Shown piece after piece: positions 36,701 through 46,290 of a DNA stretch of 64,000 nt (its first letter is position 1; each line of letters begins with the position of its first letter). The notes under the pieces were generated by a model. It had not been told where the DNA came from and searched no databases. It saw only the letters and a program-made list of their open reading frames with translations. This DNA is from an uncultured Acidobacteriota bacterium (GTDB taxonomy: Bacteria > Acidobacteriota > Terriglobia > Bryobacterales > Bryobacteraceae), in NCBI GenBank assembly GCA_902826605.1, contig CADEFM010000009.1:1-64000 (forward strand), in the 5' to 3' direction. The position numbers and the translations under genes are program-made.

Positions 36701-37618
36701 TTAGATGCTTTGCATCATTGGGATCAACTCCCGGACGATGATCATCGCCACCGGACCTACAGTAACCACGAAGAGCGACGGCAGAATGCAAAAGAAGATC
36801 GGGAAGATGAGCTTCACGCCCAACTTAGCGGCTTTCTCTTCAGCCACCTGGCGCGCTTGCACGCGCATGAAGTCGGCGTGCGCGCGCAGGCTCTGCGCCA
36901 CGCCCGTTCCGAAGCGGTCGGCTTGAATTAGCACAGCCACCAATTTTTTCAGATCGTCGACGCCGGTTCGCTCCGCCAGGTTGCGTAACGCTTCCACGCG
37001 CCGCTTACCAGCCTTCAATTCTAGATTGACGAAACCGAACTCCTCGCTAATTTCCGGGTGCGCGTGTTCCAATTCCTTGGAGACTTGAAGAATGGCTTGA
37101 TCCAAGCCTAGTCCGCTTTCGACGCAAACCACGAGAAGATCGAGCGCGTTCGGCAAGCCCCGGCCGATTTCCCTTTGTCGCTTCTGGGCCAGACGCCGCA
37201 CATATTCATTGGGACCAAAAAATCCGATGGCGGCGGCGGCGGCGATGGCCATGAACTTATTGCCGGGGTCGGTCGAAGCTCCCAGCACGGCGGTCGCTAC
37301 CATTATCGGAAGCGCGATCCCAAACACGGCTTTTGCGCCGTACAAAGTGCGCAAGGCATTTTCTCCGCGCAGTCCGGCGCGGATCAACCGGCGCTGCATC
37401 ACCGTTACATCTTTGGGAGATTGCGGGATGATGTTGCCCAGTCTCTTGATCAAGTCATGGAACGCCAGACTCGGGTGAGATGGTGAGACCTCACTGCCTT
37501 CAACGCTTCCGACCACACGATCCATGGCTTCCTTGGGCCGCACGTACATGCGCATGCCAAGAGTGGAGCCGGCAACGGCGATCCCGAAGAACAGGAGAAT
37601 AGATATAAGTAATGGCAT
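36701..37618 (-). CDS. tadC: Tad pilus inner-membrane protein TadC
   Basis: 305 residues of the GspF/TadC family: an N-terminal membrane helix, a cytoplasmic helical domain (LPNALDLLVVCVESGLGLDQAI, RTGVDDLKKLVAVLIQADRFGTGVAQSL) and C-terminal helices (LGVKLIFPIFFCILPSLFVVTVGP). With TadB it forms the membrane platform over the CpaF ATPase. It follows tadB with 4 bases between. Confidence 0.92.
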   Translation of the reverse strand: MPLLISILLFFGIAVAGSTLGMRMYVRPKEAMDRVVGSVEGSEVSPSHPSLAFHDLIKRLGNIIPQSPKDVTVMQRRLIRAGLRGENALRTLYGAKAVFGIALPIMVATAVLGASTDPGNKFMAIAAAAAIGFFGPNEYVRRLAQKRQREIGRGLPNALDLLVVCVESGLGLDQAILQVSKELEHAHPEISEEFGFVNLELKAGKRRVEALRNLAERTGVDDLKKLVAVLIQADRFGTGVAQSLRAHADFMRVQARQVAEEKAAKLGVKLIFPIFFCILPSLFVVTVGPVAMIIVRELIPMMQSI

Positions 37619-37622
37619 GGCG

Positions 37623-38603
37623 TTAGACCTCGATATTTACAATCTTTTTCATGACTAGATAGCCCACGAGTTGCAGAAAGACGGCCGCGCCCATCATGAT
37701 GTTGCCCACTTCGTCGGTAAAGAAAAACGTGACATAGCTGGGATTGGTGTAGAACATCAGCACCGCGACGGCGATGGGAATACAGCTCAGCGCGGTGGCA
37801 GTCATTTTTCCGTGGGCGCTCACTGCCCGGATGCGTCCGCGCAGCTTGAAGCGTTCACGAATCACGTACGCCAGCTTGTCCAGAATTTCGGCCAGGTTGC
37901 CGCCTGTGCGTTTCTGCAAAAGCACAGCTGAAACGAAAAAGTGAACGTCCAGCGAAGGTACACGCGTGGCCAGTTTTTGGAGGGCGACATCGATGGGAAG
38001 ACCCAGGTTGTGCTCTTCAAACGTGCGTCGGAACTCGCCGGCAACAGGCTCTTGAAATTCTCGGTGAATCATTTCAAGTGAAACCGAAAACGCATGCCCC
38101 GCGCGCATGGAACGAGAAACGAATTCGAGCGTTTCCGGAAACAATTCCTCAAAGCGTTTGAGGCGCGACTTGCGTTTCATCAGGACATACATCGTTGGAA
38201 CAGCGGCTGCCGCGGAGGCTACCAGCAAGTCGATCCATTTCGGCACCGGCAGCATTAGCCACGTCAGCGCCAGCGTAACGCCGAACGCCATGAGGCTCAG
38301 GTGCACCAAATGCGCCGGCTGCCAGGCTAGCCCCGCCTGCTCCAGCCACATGGCGATTTTAGGACCAAGTTTATACTTTTCCACCAGCAACTGCGCCAGC
38401 CGGTTTTTGGAGTCGACGGTGGTTTGCAGCACTTGGGGCGCTTCACCCTCGCCCTTTTTCCCTTTCTTGGCCGCCGCCCGGACAGTTCCAAGCAAGCGCG
38501 CTTTCACACGGTCCGCATCGGAAGACTTCAGATACCTGGATGTGACAAACCAACCCAGCATCGCCAGCGCCCAGACTCCAACCGCCAGGAATAGAAAACT
38601 CAT
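37623..38603 (-). CDS. tadB: Tad pilus inner-membrane protein TadB
   Basis: 326 residues of the GspF/TadB family, with helices near the N-terminus, FPETLEFVSRSMRAGHAFSVSLEMI, the LPIDVALQKLATRVPSLDVHFFVSAVLLQKRTGGNLAEIL segment and C-terminal helices. It pairs with TadC as the pilus platform. It starts 2 bases after the cpaF stop. Confidence 0.93.
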   Translation of the reverse strand: MSFLFLAVGVWALAMLGWFVTSRYLKSSDADRVKARLLGTVRAAAKKGKKGEGEAPQVLQTTVDSKNRLAQLLVEKYKLGPKIAMWLEQAGLAWQPAHLVHLSLMAFGVTLALTWLMLPVPKWIDLLVASAAAAVPTMYVLMKRKSRLKRFEELFPETLEFVSRSMRAGHAFSVSLEMIHREFQEPVAGEFRRTFEEHNLGLPIDVALQKLATRVPSLDVHFFVSAVLLQKRTGGNLAEILDKLAYVIRERFKLRGRIRAVSAHGKMTATALSCIPIAVAVLMFYTNPSYVTFFFTDEVGNIMMGAAVFLQLVGYLVMKKIVNIEV

Positions 38604-38605
38604 GA

Positions 38606-39976
38606 CTAGACCTCCACCACTTCTTCAAATAGATCCGGGCGCAAGCGAATGCCGGCGCTCAAAAGTTTCTCGTAAAATTTGGGGCGAATCCCGGTCGCCG
38701 CGAACCGGCCCACCACTTTGCCGTCCGGATCCAGACCGCGCTTTTCGAACACAAATAGATCCTGTAAAGTCACCACTTCGCCTTCCATTCCGGTAATTTC
38801 GGTGATGGAAACCACACGGCGGGATCCGTCGCTCATACGGGAGGCTTGCACCAGCACGTTCACCGCGCTCGCAATCTGTTGCCGGATGGAAACAAGTTGC
38901 ATGTTGGAATTGGCCAGCGACACCATGACTTCGAGACGCGAAACTGCGTCGCGAGGCGAGTTCGCGTGGACCGTGGTCAATGAGCCGTCATGGCCCGTGT
39001 TCATAGCCTGCAACATATCCAGGGCTTCTTCACCGCGGACTTCGCCGACGACGATACGGTCTGGACGCATACGCAAGCTATTCACCAGCAGTTCGCGCTG
39101 GCGCACCGCGCCATTACCCTCAAGGTTGGCAGGGCGCGTTTCCAAGCGAGCCACGTGCGGCTGCTTCAACTGCAATTCGGCCGCGTCTTCAATGGTGACA
39201 ATGCGTTCCTTGCCGTTAATGAATACCGAGAGCGCATTCAACAGTGTGGTCTTACCGGAGCCGGTACCGCCCGCGATGATGATGTTCATGCGCGCTTTCA
39301 CGGCAGCCTCCAGCAGTTCCATCATGCCGGGCGTCATCGCCTTGCGCTGAACCAGATCCGGCGGCATCAGTTTGTCGGTGGAAAACCGGCGAATGGAGAG
39401 CAGCGGGCCATCCACGGCCAGCGGCGGGATGATGGCATTGACGCGCGATCCGTCGCTCAGGCGGGCGTCCACCATGGGCGTGGATTCGTCGATGCGCCGG
39501 CCTACCTGGCTGACAATCTTGTCGATGATACGCAAGAGATGCTGATCGTCGCGGAACGCCACGTTGGTGATCTCGAGCAAACCGCGCCGTTCGACATATA
39601 CCTGCTTGTGGGTGTTCACCAGAATATCGGAAATGGTGGGATCGGCCAGCAGCGGCTCGAGGGGACCGAGTCCGAATACTTCGTCCAGAACTTCGTCGCT
39701 GATCTGCTGCTTTTCGAGCGAGCTGAGCAGCGTCGGCTCGGCGTCGATCAGCTGGATCACCGCCTGCCGTACTTCGCTACGCACGCGCTGATTGTCAATG
39801 GTAGCCAGCGCTTCCAGGTTGATCTTATCCACTAATTTGCGGTGGAGCGTGAACTTCAGTTCCTGGTATTCCGGCTTCAGGTTGTTCTTCTGGCGTCCGG
39901 CGTTTTTTAAAAGCCGTTGCTCCCAGGACACCTGCTGGGTGTTCTTATTTGCCCCATTTTCCGCTTGCGAAAACAT
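38606..39976 (-). CDS. cpaF: Tad pilus assembly ATPase CpaF/TadA
   Basis: 456 residues of the type II/IV secretion ATPase superfamily. N-terminal helical part, then Walker [18 protein letters not shown], Asp box [11 protein letters not shown], Walker [15 protein letters not shown] and His box [15 protein letters not shown]. It powers pilin polymerisation from the cytoplasmic face. Spacing to tadB is 2 bases and to cpaE 34. Confidence 0.95.
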   Translation of the reverse strand: MFSQAENGANKNTQQVSWEQRLLKNAGRQKNNLKPEYQELKFTLHRKLVDKINLEALATIDNQRVRSEVRQAVIQLIDAEPTLLSSLEKQQISDEVLDEVFGLGPLEPLLADPTISDILVNTHKQVYVERRGLLEITNVAFRDDQHLLRIIDKIVSQVGRRIDESTPMVDARLSDGSRVNAIIPPLAVDGPLLSIRRFSTDKLMPPDLVQRKAMTPGMMELLEAAVKARMNIIIAGGTGSGKTTLLNALSVFINGKERIVTIEDAAELQLKQPHVARLETRPANLEGNGAVRQRELLVNSLRMRPDRIVVGEVRGEEALDMLQAMNTGHDGSLTTVHANSPRDAVSRLEVMVSLANSNMQLVSIRQQIASAVNVLVQASRMSDGSRRVVSITEITGMEGEVVTLQDLFVFEKRGLDPDGKVVGRFAATGIRPKFYEKLLSAGIRLRPDLFEEVVEV

Positions 39977-40010
39977 GATCTATCCTTATCTCCTGCCTTG
40001 ATGACTAAAT

Positions 40011-41225
40011 TTATGCGGGCGACAGCGCTGGCCGGCCTTCTCGCACTGCCACGGCCGGACCCTTTTTGCCCGCGCCGGATACACCGCTGAGCCGGCCGGC
40101 AAACTGTTCGATGGCTTTGCCGAGCTCGCTTTCCGGCCCCAGGGGTTGGCCCAGCGTTACCACGCGATGCAATGAAAAATAATCGTTCGAAAAATTTGCC
40201 GCCACGGGGCAGTTCACTAGTTTTTCCAGATCGCCAGTCCCCAGATCGGCTCTCTTATCGGCGCGATTAATCAGAACCTGAAACCGTTCCCTTGGAAATC
40301 CCAGATGTTCTATCAAGGTCATCGCACGGCGCGTCAAATGGAGACTGGGAAGTTCGGGCGTCGAAACCACGAAGGCGCTATCAGCGGCGGAAATCGCGAT
40401 CAGGCTAGTGCGGTGGAATACTGACGGCAGATCTAAAATCACCCAATCGTACAGGCGCTTGGCATGCTCGATCAGCATTCGGATGCGTGACGGGTCCACG
40501 GGATCGGCATACGGCGCCGCCGGTGACGGCAATATGTCGACGCTGGCGTGTGCCACGGCCATGCTACTCCACAAAGTGACGTCCATCTTCTCGGCGTGTT
40601 GCAAGGCATCCACCACAGAGTATTGATGATTCAATTTCAAGTAGAATCCGATGGTTCCACCTGCCAGATCGAAATCCGCGAGCAAAATCCGCTTGCCGGT
40701 CAAGCGCTGCAATGCAAACGCGGTTTGCGTAGCCAATGTGGAGGCGCCTGAGCCGGGTTTGGAACTGGCGAATGCGAGCACCTTGCCGCTCGCGCCGGCA
40801 CCAGCGCCGGCGGACAATACTTCCTTCGTGCACAAGCGCCGCAACCGTGCAATCGCGTCACGCTGCGTTGAAAGCTCGAACGGCGCATATAGAAACTCAC
40901 TCGCGCCCGCACGCAACGATTGCAAAATTGCCTGGGAGTCGTTCGAGGTACCCAAGCCCACCACATGAACCGTCGGCGAAAGGCCCGCGATGAAACGGAT
41001 GAGACTCACTGCGGTTTCCAAATTGCTCGACAGATCCAGAAGCACCACGTCCGGCTTCAATTGCCGGGTGCGAATCTCCAGTGTCTGCGCCGGCGGATAG
41101 TTCTTGAGTTCCGCGAGAATCTGAAACGCCCTGGTTTGCGGCAATGTTTCCAGAAACTCTTGTGCCAAGTCGCGGTTGGGCGCGATCAGCAATGCCGTGA
41201 TTTGCGATTCGTTCTGCACGCTCAC
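40011..41225 (-). CDS. cpaE: CpaE/TadZ-family pilus localisation protein
   Basis: 404 residues, GTG start. The N-terminus is a receiver-like domain (VVLLDLSSNLETAVSLIR, ASEFLYAPFE), then a MinD/ParA-like ATPase with a deviant P-loop (SSKPGSGASTLATQTAFAL), LLADFDLAGGTIGFYL and DWVILDLPSV. The P-loop keeps the first Lys but lacks the usual GKT. In Tad systems this protein places the pilus machine in the cell. Between cpaC and cpaF. Confidence 0.9.
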   Translation of the reverse strand: MSVQNESQITALLIAPNRDLAQEFLETLPQTRAFQILAELKNYPPAQTLEIRTRQLKPDVVLLDLSSNLETAVSLIRFIAGLSPTVHVVGLGTSNDSQAILQSLRAGASEFLYAPFELSTQRDAIARLRRLCTKEVLSAGAGAGASGKVLAFASSKPGSGASTLATQTAFALQRLTGKRILLADFDLAGGTIGFYLKLNHQYSVVDALQHAEKMDVTLWSSMAVAHASVDILPSPAAPYADPVDPSRIRMLIEHAKRLYDWVILDLPSVFHRTSLIAISAADSAFVVSTPELPSLHLTRRAMTLIEHLGFPRERFQVLINRADKRADLGTGDLEKLVNCPVAANFSNDYFSLHRVVTLGQPLGPESELGKAIEQFAGRLSGVSGAGKKGPAVAVREGRPALSPA

Positions 41226-41289
41226 TCACCCCACCCAGAAGTCCCATCCGAGGTTCTCCCGGAGGCTCGTCTTCGTTTTCCAGTACTTG

Positions 41290-42687
41290 CTAGTTCTTCT
41301 TGGCCTTGGCCGCAGCCTTGGCTGAGGCGGTCTGCAGATCTTTCGCTTCCAGTTTGACCAGGAAGTCGCGCGGCATGGTGATCTCCGGCTTCGGGTCATT
41401 GGGACCCAGCGGCTGCGTAATCTCCGGCGTTACTAGCAGCACCAGCTCGCTGCGTGATTTGGTTTCGCGTTTTGATTTGAATAGCGCTCCCAGGATCGGG
41501 ATATCTCCGATGACCGGAATGCGAGCGAGAGAATCTGTTTCACGGTTGTCGAGCAGCCCTGCAATCACGAAGCTCTGCCCTTCGCCCAATTCCACATCGG
41601 TTTCCGCTCGGCGCGTCGAAAGGCCCGGGATGCGGATGCCCTGCAATACAATACTGTTGGCAACGTCCAAGGTGGAGACTTCCTGCGCCACATGAATCTT
41701 GATGGTCTTGTTTTCCGTCACGACGGGCGTGAACCGCAGGCGCATTCCGAACTCACGAAATTGCACGGTCACCGCTCCCGCGTTCGCCCCGCCCTGCAAA
41801 ATCGGCACCGGGAATTCACCGCCCACCAGGAAGTAGGCTTCCTTCCCATTCGTTGTCATCAAATTAGGCTCGGCCAAAATCTGCAGTATGTTTTCGGCTT
41901 GCAGCGCTTGAATAATGGCTCCCAGATCGTAGAACGGGTTAAAGGCCAGAATGTTCAACGCCTGCGGAATCGTGTAGGTCGTTACGTTGGTTTGTGGGTT
42001 CTTGCTCGTAATGCTGAAAGGCGGCGTAAATCCGGTCGAGGTCCCCAGCATCGTTGTGCCATTATTGCCCCCGGGAGCGCCAAACAAGCTGACGCCGTAT
42101 TGAACTTCTTTTTGGCGGTCCAATTCCGCGAAACGGACACGCAATAGAATTTGCTTCTCGATGGGCGACGCGACCTGCAGATTGTTTACGACGGTCTTTC
42201 CAAATGTGGAAGAAAGCGCAATGGAGCGATCCACCACTTCGCGTGCGGATACCCTGCCGTTCAGCGAAATCGAATCTCGCGAGGTTTCAACCTGGATGGT
42301 TTCAGCGGGGAACGTGTCTTTCAACATCTTGCGCAGGGAATCCAGATTCAGATCCACCGTCACGTTATAGAATGTGCGCTCGCCGCCCTTGCTCCATACC
42401 ACCATGGTGGCGTTACCGAGGCCTTTGCCATGAAGCAGGATTTCACGGGTAGTCACTGGACTGGCGTCGATGATATCGGGGTTGCTGGTGGAAATCTGGC
42501 GGACGTCCGACGGATAATCGATCACGACGCTCTTGCCGACGGTCATCCGCAGATCCTCTGCGGCCTGCGCGCTCAGTATCCCAGCGCCTAGCAGGCTAGC
42601 CAGAGCCGCGCAGGCCCAGGCGTTGCCAGCTGGATCCGTTCGGCGGACAGTGGATTGAGTATTCCGTGAATTCTTTATTTTTGTCAT
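41290..42687 (-). CDS. cpaC: Tad pilus secretin CpaC/RcpA
   Basis: About 465 residues from the ATG at 42687, with GAGG 7 bases upstream (the ATG at 42693 has it too close). A signal peptide (CAALASLLGAGILSAQA) leads to a pilus-N domain (TVGKSVVIDYPSDVRQIS, GKGLGNATMVVW), a BON-like domain (VVNNLQVASP) and the secretin domain ending VELGEGQSFVIAGLLDNRETD, SRSELVLLVTPEI. It forms the outer-membrane pore for the pilus. Confidence 0.94.
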   Translation of the reverse strand: MTKIKNSRNTQSTVRRTDPAGNAWACAALASLLGAGILSAQAAEDLRMTVGKSVVIDYPSDVRQISTSNPDIIDASPVTTREILLHGKGLGNATMVVWSKGGERTFYNVTVDLNLDSLRKMLKDTFPAETIQVETSRDSISLNGRVSAREVVDRSIALSSTFGKTVVNNLQVASPIEKQILLRVRFAELDRQKEVQYGVSLFGAPGGNNGTTMLGTSTGFTPPFSITSKNPQTNVTTYTIPQALNILAFNPFYDLGAIIQALQAENILQILAEPNLMTTNGKEAYFLVGGEFPVPILQGGANAGAVTVQFREFGMRLRFTPVVTENKTIKIHVAQEVSTLDVANSIVLQGIRIPGLSTRRAETDVELGEGQSFVIAGLLDNRETDSLARIPVIGDIPILGALFKSKRETKSRSELVLLVTPEITQPLGPNDPKPEITMPRDFLVKLEAKDLQTASAKAAAKAKKN

Positions 42688-42735
42688 ATGCATGCCTCGT
42701 TATTCGTCGGGGAACTGTATTCTTTGGCTCCGTGA

Positions 42736-43620
42736 TTAATTCGCGCGATTCGGAATGATCTCCACGCTTTTCTGGGTTCCGCGGATCATCACAACCTGAT
42801 CCGGCGGGGGCGGGGGAGGCGGAGGAGGAGGTGCGGCAGCGACCACCACCTGCGGCGGAGGGACCGGCCGGGGAGCTGCTGCCGCGCGCAGCGCGGGGAC
42901 GGGCTTACGTCCGGACGTGAACAATTCGTTTACGTGATGGCCTGTTGTCTTTTCGATGCTGTGATCGCTAGAATTGCGCAAGATCAGCTGAATGCGGCCG
43001 TCGTTGCCGGCGAGGGTCAGCATCTCAGATTGATCGGGCGTCGCCAGAAGCGTGACGCTCGGGGCCGGAATCGCCTGCCCTTTCGCGTCCGGCTGGATGT
43101 TGGTGCCGGCGGAGAGGACCAGCATGTTTTGCAGCACAGTGTTGGTTACGTCGCCGTCCAAGGAAGGCAGCCGTCCCGTTACCAGCACGTCCACGCGCAT
43201 GCCCGGCATTACGAAGCCAGCGACATTGGCAACGTCGTTCACGCGAACCGTGACGGCGCGCATGCCAACAGGGATGGTGGGCGCCAGCCCCAGGCCGCTG
43301 CCCTTGGTCGCCAGCCGGCCTTCAATGATCGGCTCCTCCAGCAGGATGTTGGAGATTACGGGGCGATCGAGAACGTCTTCCACTTTCGAAAACGCACCTT
43401 TCGGAAACCCTTCCAGTCCTACTTTGATCACCTTGACATCGCTCGGTTTGATCATCACGCCGACGCCGATTGGCCGCGTAGTCACCACCAAATCTAACCG
43501 ATCTGTGGATTCGGCCGCCTTCGTCGTGACTGAGCGGGCCGTCATTTGATAGAACACGGCCGAAACAACCAGCGCAAATACCAGGCTGACGCCCAATACC
43601 GTGATAAACCTGCGATCCAT
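42736..43620 (-). CDS. cpaB: Tad pilus protein CpaB/RcpC
   Basis: 294 residues with a single N-terminal membrane anchor, a SAF domain (VVTTRPIGVGVMIKPSDVKVI, LLEEPIIEGRL, MRAVTVRVNDVANVAGFVMPGMRVDVLVTG) and a proline-rich tail that contains ten successive prolines. CpaB supports secretin assembly in the periplasm and may bind peptidoglycan. The tail could be a disordered spacer. Second gene of the pilus cluster. Confidence 0.92.
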   Translation of the reverse strand: MDRRFITVLGVSLVFALVVSAVFYQMTARSVTTKAAESTDRLDLVVTTRPIGVGVMIKPSDVKVIKVGLEGFPKGAFSKVEDVLDRPVISNILLEEPIIEGRLATKGSGLGLAPTIPVGMRAVTVRVNDVANVAGFVMPGMRVDVLVTGRLPSLDGDVTNTVLQNMLVLSAGTNIQPDAKGQAIPAPSVTLLATPDQSEMLTLAGNDGRIQLILRNSSDHSIEKTTGHHVNELFTSGRKPVPALRAAAAPRPVPPPQVVVAAAPPPPPPPPPPDQVVMIRGTQKSVEIIPNRAN

Positions 43621-43696
43621 GCTTTTTCTCCTCTGCCGTCCGTCTTCACTGCACGGGACGGTTAATAATCGTTAAACCTTGCCACGCCGTTGCACG

Positions 43697-44191
43697 CTAA
43701 TTCTTGAGCAGCAGCGACATCCAAACCCCTAACGTGATGGCCGGAGCATAAGGGATTGAATCCCCGCGGAGCTTTTGTTCCGCATCCACGTCCAAGCTCG
43801 CGTCCAAGCCCGCGGTTTTCACGCCACCGATTCGCTTGCGGAACGCTTTCCATACCAAAGCCCCTACCGCGATCACTCCGCCAATCATCGCGGTCCACAG
43901 AGCAGCTTGCAGCAGGAGTCGGGCGCCCAACAGCGCTCCGAACCCCGCCATCAATTTCACGTCCCCACCGCCCATGCCGCCGAGCAGGTAGAAAATCAGA
44001 AACACCGAAAATCCAACCACCGCGCCCATCAAAGCTGTCAGGGATCCGTTCCACCCGGTGCGGCCTATCTGCCATCCGAAGCCACCGGCCAGGGCCGCCA
44101 CTGGAATCCAGTTGGCGATGTGACGTCGCGCGAGATCATCGATCATTGCCGCCGCGCCCACTAAAAGTGCGATCCAAATCTGTGCGCTCAT
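43697..44191 (-). CDS. cpaA: prepilin peptidase (CpaA/TadV type)
   Basis: 164 residues from the ATG at 44191, which overlaps the preceding small ORF (TGATG). The A24 peptidase pattern is visible: Asp pair in AAMIDDLARRHIANW and the GMGGGDVKLMAGFGALLG loop. It cleaves the leader from Flp-type prepilins. A much longer in-frame reading to 44386 has no domain support. Confidence 0.9.
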   Translation of the reverse strand: MSAQIWIALLVGAAAMIDDLARRHIANWIPVAALAGGFGWQIGRTGWNGSLTALMGAVVGFSVFLIFYLLGGMGGGDVKLMAGFGALLGARLLLQAALWTAMIGGVIAVGALVWKAFRKRIGGVKTAGLDASLDVDAEQKLRGDSIPYAPAITLGVWMSLLLKN

Positions 44192-44466
44192 CAGGTTCGA
44201 AAGGTGCCGGAATGCTCCGGCTCCTCCTTCTGTCTTATCGGCATTCGGGGGGGATTCCCTTCCCCCGGCGTTCTTCCCTTGATCCGCGGCGCGCTCATGA
44301 TGAGCGGCGCCAAAAATCCCGCTTGCAACGCAAACTCCGCAAGTGCTTTGCCTGACGGTAACCGCCAGCTCATCGGATCCATCCACTCGATCGGAAGCGG
44401 CGGTACCCCCGGCTTGGCTCTCCGCGCACCTTCAGACCTCTGCGGTGTTGAAGTACCAGACTTCAT
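44191..44466 (-). CDS. 91-residue ORF with prepilin-like motif
   Basis: The frame ends in a TGATG overlap with cpaA. It contains LPSGKALAEFALQAGFLAPLIM, where the segment after Gly reads K-A-L-A-E-F: Glu at +5 and Phe at +6, as in TadE/Flp cleavage sites (G/xxxxE-Y/F), with a hydrophobic stretch behind. The downstream part is not pilin-like and is rich in Pro, Arg and Glu. A start at Met29 (44382) gives a short leader. It may be a divergent or broken pseudopilin, or chance. I have low certainty. Confidence 0.3.
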   Translation of the reverse strand: MKSGTSTPQRSEGARRAKPGVPPLPIEWMDPMSWRLPSGKALAEFALQAGFLAPLIMSAPRIKGRTPGEGNPPRMPIRQKEEPEHSGTFRT

Positions 44467-44576
44467 TCGATCTTGCTATTCCTCGCTTTGTTTTCGTTCA
44501 CTCTCTACTTCGGACGGATCGGGGGTTTTCATTAGGCTCGGGACATCCGGGCGTCTTACACACCGTAGAACCTTGG

Positions 44577-46196
44577 TTACGGGAGGGAATTACCCGTAGC
44601 TGGTACTGAGTAAGTCCTAGGTACTAAGAGAATGTACTTGCCGTCGTCCGCCTTCACTCGCCAGTCCGGGCTTTGCTTTAGCAGTTGCGCGATCGGTTGG
44701 TCCACGGGCACTAGAGCAAGGTTGAACTTGTATTTTTCCATCACTTTGCGCCATTGCCAGGATCCATTGAGCACCTGAATGTATTCGTTGCCAATGGACG
44801 GGCCGTAAAAATCGCTGCGGCCGTCGATGAAGACTTTTTGCCGACCCGGATTGCGGAAGATCAGGTAGTCCGCCCACTGGTCCGTGGTAAGAAGCGTGGA
44901 ATTCAGGATTTCGGCTTCATGCGTGCGCACGATCTCGAGAGGAAACAATTCTTTTGGAAAATCCTTAGGCCACTTGATGGGATCGTTAATGACTACAAGA
45001 GCCACAATGACCAGGGCGGGCCACGCGCTAGTGCGCCGGAAGCCGGCCGCGGAGTCCGCCCCCATGGCGTTCAAGATTCCAAGCACGGAATTCTTCGTCG
45101 CGTTCTTGCTCCACGCATTCCACCAGCCTGCGACCTCCCCAGCGATTAAAGGGATCGTAACGGCGACGAAAACCGGCACATGACGCACGCTTGAAAGAGA
45201 AAGGTAAGCGAAAAATAGAATCCACAGTCCCTCTACGATCTTTCTTCGGCGAAGCAGCGAGCCTGCGGCGATGAGACCAGTAAACAACAAGGCCTCAAAT
45301 TGCAGCATACCTTCCCCGCGAAAGCTGGGCGACTGGAATTCCTGCACCACGTTGCGAATCCAATCGGAACGGAGATATTCGACGACGTGTTGATGCAATC
45401 CCCACCCGTAAGGATTTACTAGCGAAGCGGCCGCACATGCCCCAGCGAGGGCCGCATAGCGGACGGCGCCGGCGAAATTGCGGTCCCCAAGAAACGCCTC
45501 CGCCGCTGAACCCACTGCCGCCAGTCCCAAAATAGCCACCAGTACGAGGAATCCACCATGCAGGTTGGTCCATACCATGGTTAGCGGCACCAGCAACCAT
45601 AACCGGCGCGAAGCGCTCTTACCATCGCGGTCGGTTTCAAGCATCCACATGGACACTGAAAGAAACACAAGTGTGAACACATGCGGCCGCGCCAAAAAGT
45701 GCATGGCGGATGAGACGACGCCTGCCATGGCAACACCGATCGCAACGAACATATGGACGTCGCGCCGCATGATGCGGCGCATCAGAGAGGCAGCGAAGAA
45801 GGCGATCAGGACGCCGGCCGCTAGAACCACTCCCTTCAATCCGAGGGCACGAAACAGAAGCGCATCCAGCACATCGCTCAACCATTCCCAGGCGTACCAG
45901 GGCGCCCCAGGCTTCGAAAACGAGTACAGATCATGATGCGGCACCGAACCATGATCGAGAACATATTCACCCGTGCGGATGTGCCAGCCTACATCGCCAT
46001 CCGCAAGCAGGCCGGACCAACCATAGGCGCCCATGAAAAGCCAAGCCAGCGCCGCCAAGAAAAATAGATCGGAAAACGATGGGATCAGCAATCGTGCCCA
46101 TGTACTGGTGAGCGCGGCGTCGACGCTTCTCGGCTTCGGTGCATGCTCACGAACAGGCGCAAGGGGGTGCGCGGGAATGGTTTCCTGAGGAATCAT
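44577..46196 (-). CDS. polytopic membrane protein (GT-C-like, unassigned)
   Basis: 539 residues, with about 10 membrane helices and a loop between TM1 and TM2 containing LLADGDVGWHIRTGEYVLDHGSVPHHDLYSF. Acidic and His residues early in an external loop, followed by many helices, resemble GT-C glycosyltransferases and related acidobacterial membrane proteins, but no family is certain. The soluble C-terminus includes DGRSDFYGPS. It lies upstream of the Tad genes on the same strand. Confidence 0.7.
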   Translation of the reverse strand: MIPQETIPAHPLAPVREHAPKPRSVDAALTSTWARLLIPSFSDLFFLAALAWLFMGAYGWSGLLADGDVGWHIRTGEYVLDHGSVPHHDLYSFSKPGAPWYAWEWLSDVLDALLFRALGLKGVVLAAGVLIAFFAASLMRRIMRRDVHMFVAIGVAMAGVVSSAMHFLARPHVFTLVFLSVSMWMLETDRDGKSASRRLWLLVPLTMVWTNLHGGFLVLVAILGLAAVGSAAEAFLGDRNFAGAVRYAALAGACAAASLVNPYGWGLHQHVVEYLRSDWIRNVVQEFQSPSFRGEGMLQFEALLFTGLIAAGSLLRRRKIVEGLWILFFAYLSLSSVRHVPVFVAVTIPLIAGEVAGWWNAWSKNATKNSVLGILNAMGADSAAGFRRTSAWPALVIVALVVINDPIKWPKDFPKELFPLEIVRTHEAEILNSTLLTTDQWADYLIFRNPGRQKVFIDGRSDFYGPSIGNEYIQVLNGSWQWRKVMEKYKFNLALVPVDQPIAQLLKQSPDWRVKADDGKYILLVPRTYSVPATGNSLP

Positions 46197-46290
46197 GGGG
46201 CTACGGTAGTACTTCGCCGGGATCGGCTCCCCACTTTAGGCAAAGGCCGGAAATCAAGCGAAAACGCTACGGCTAGGTGGACCCCGCCAA

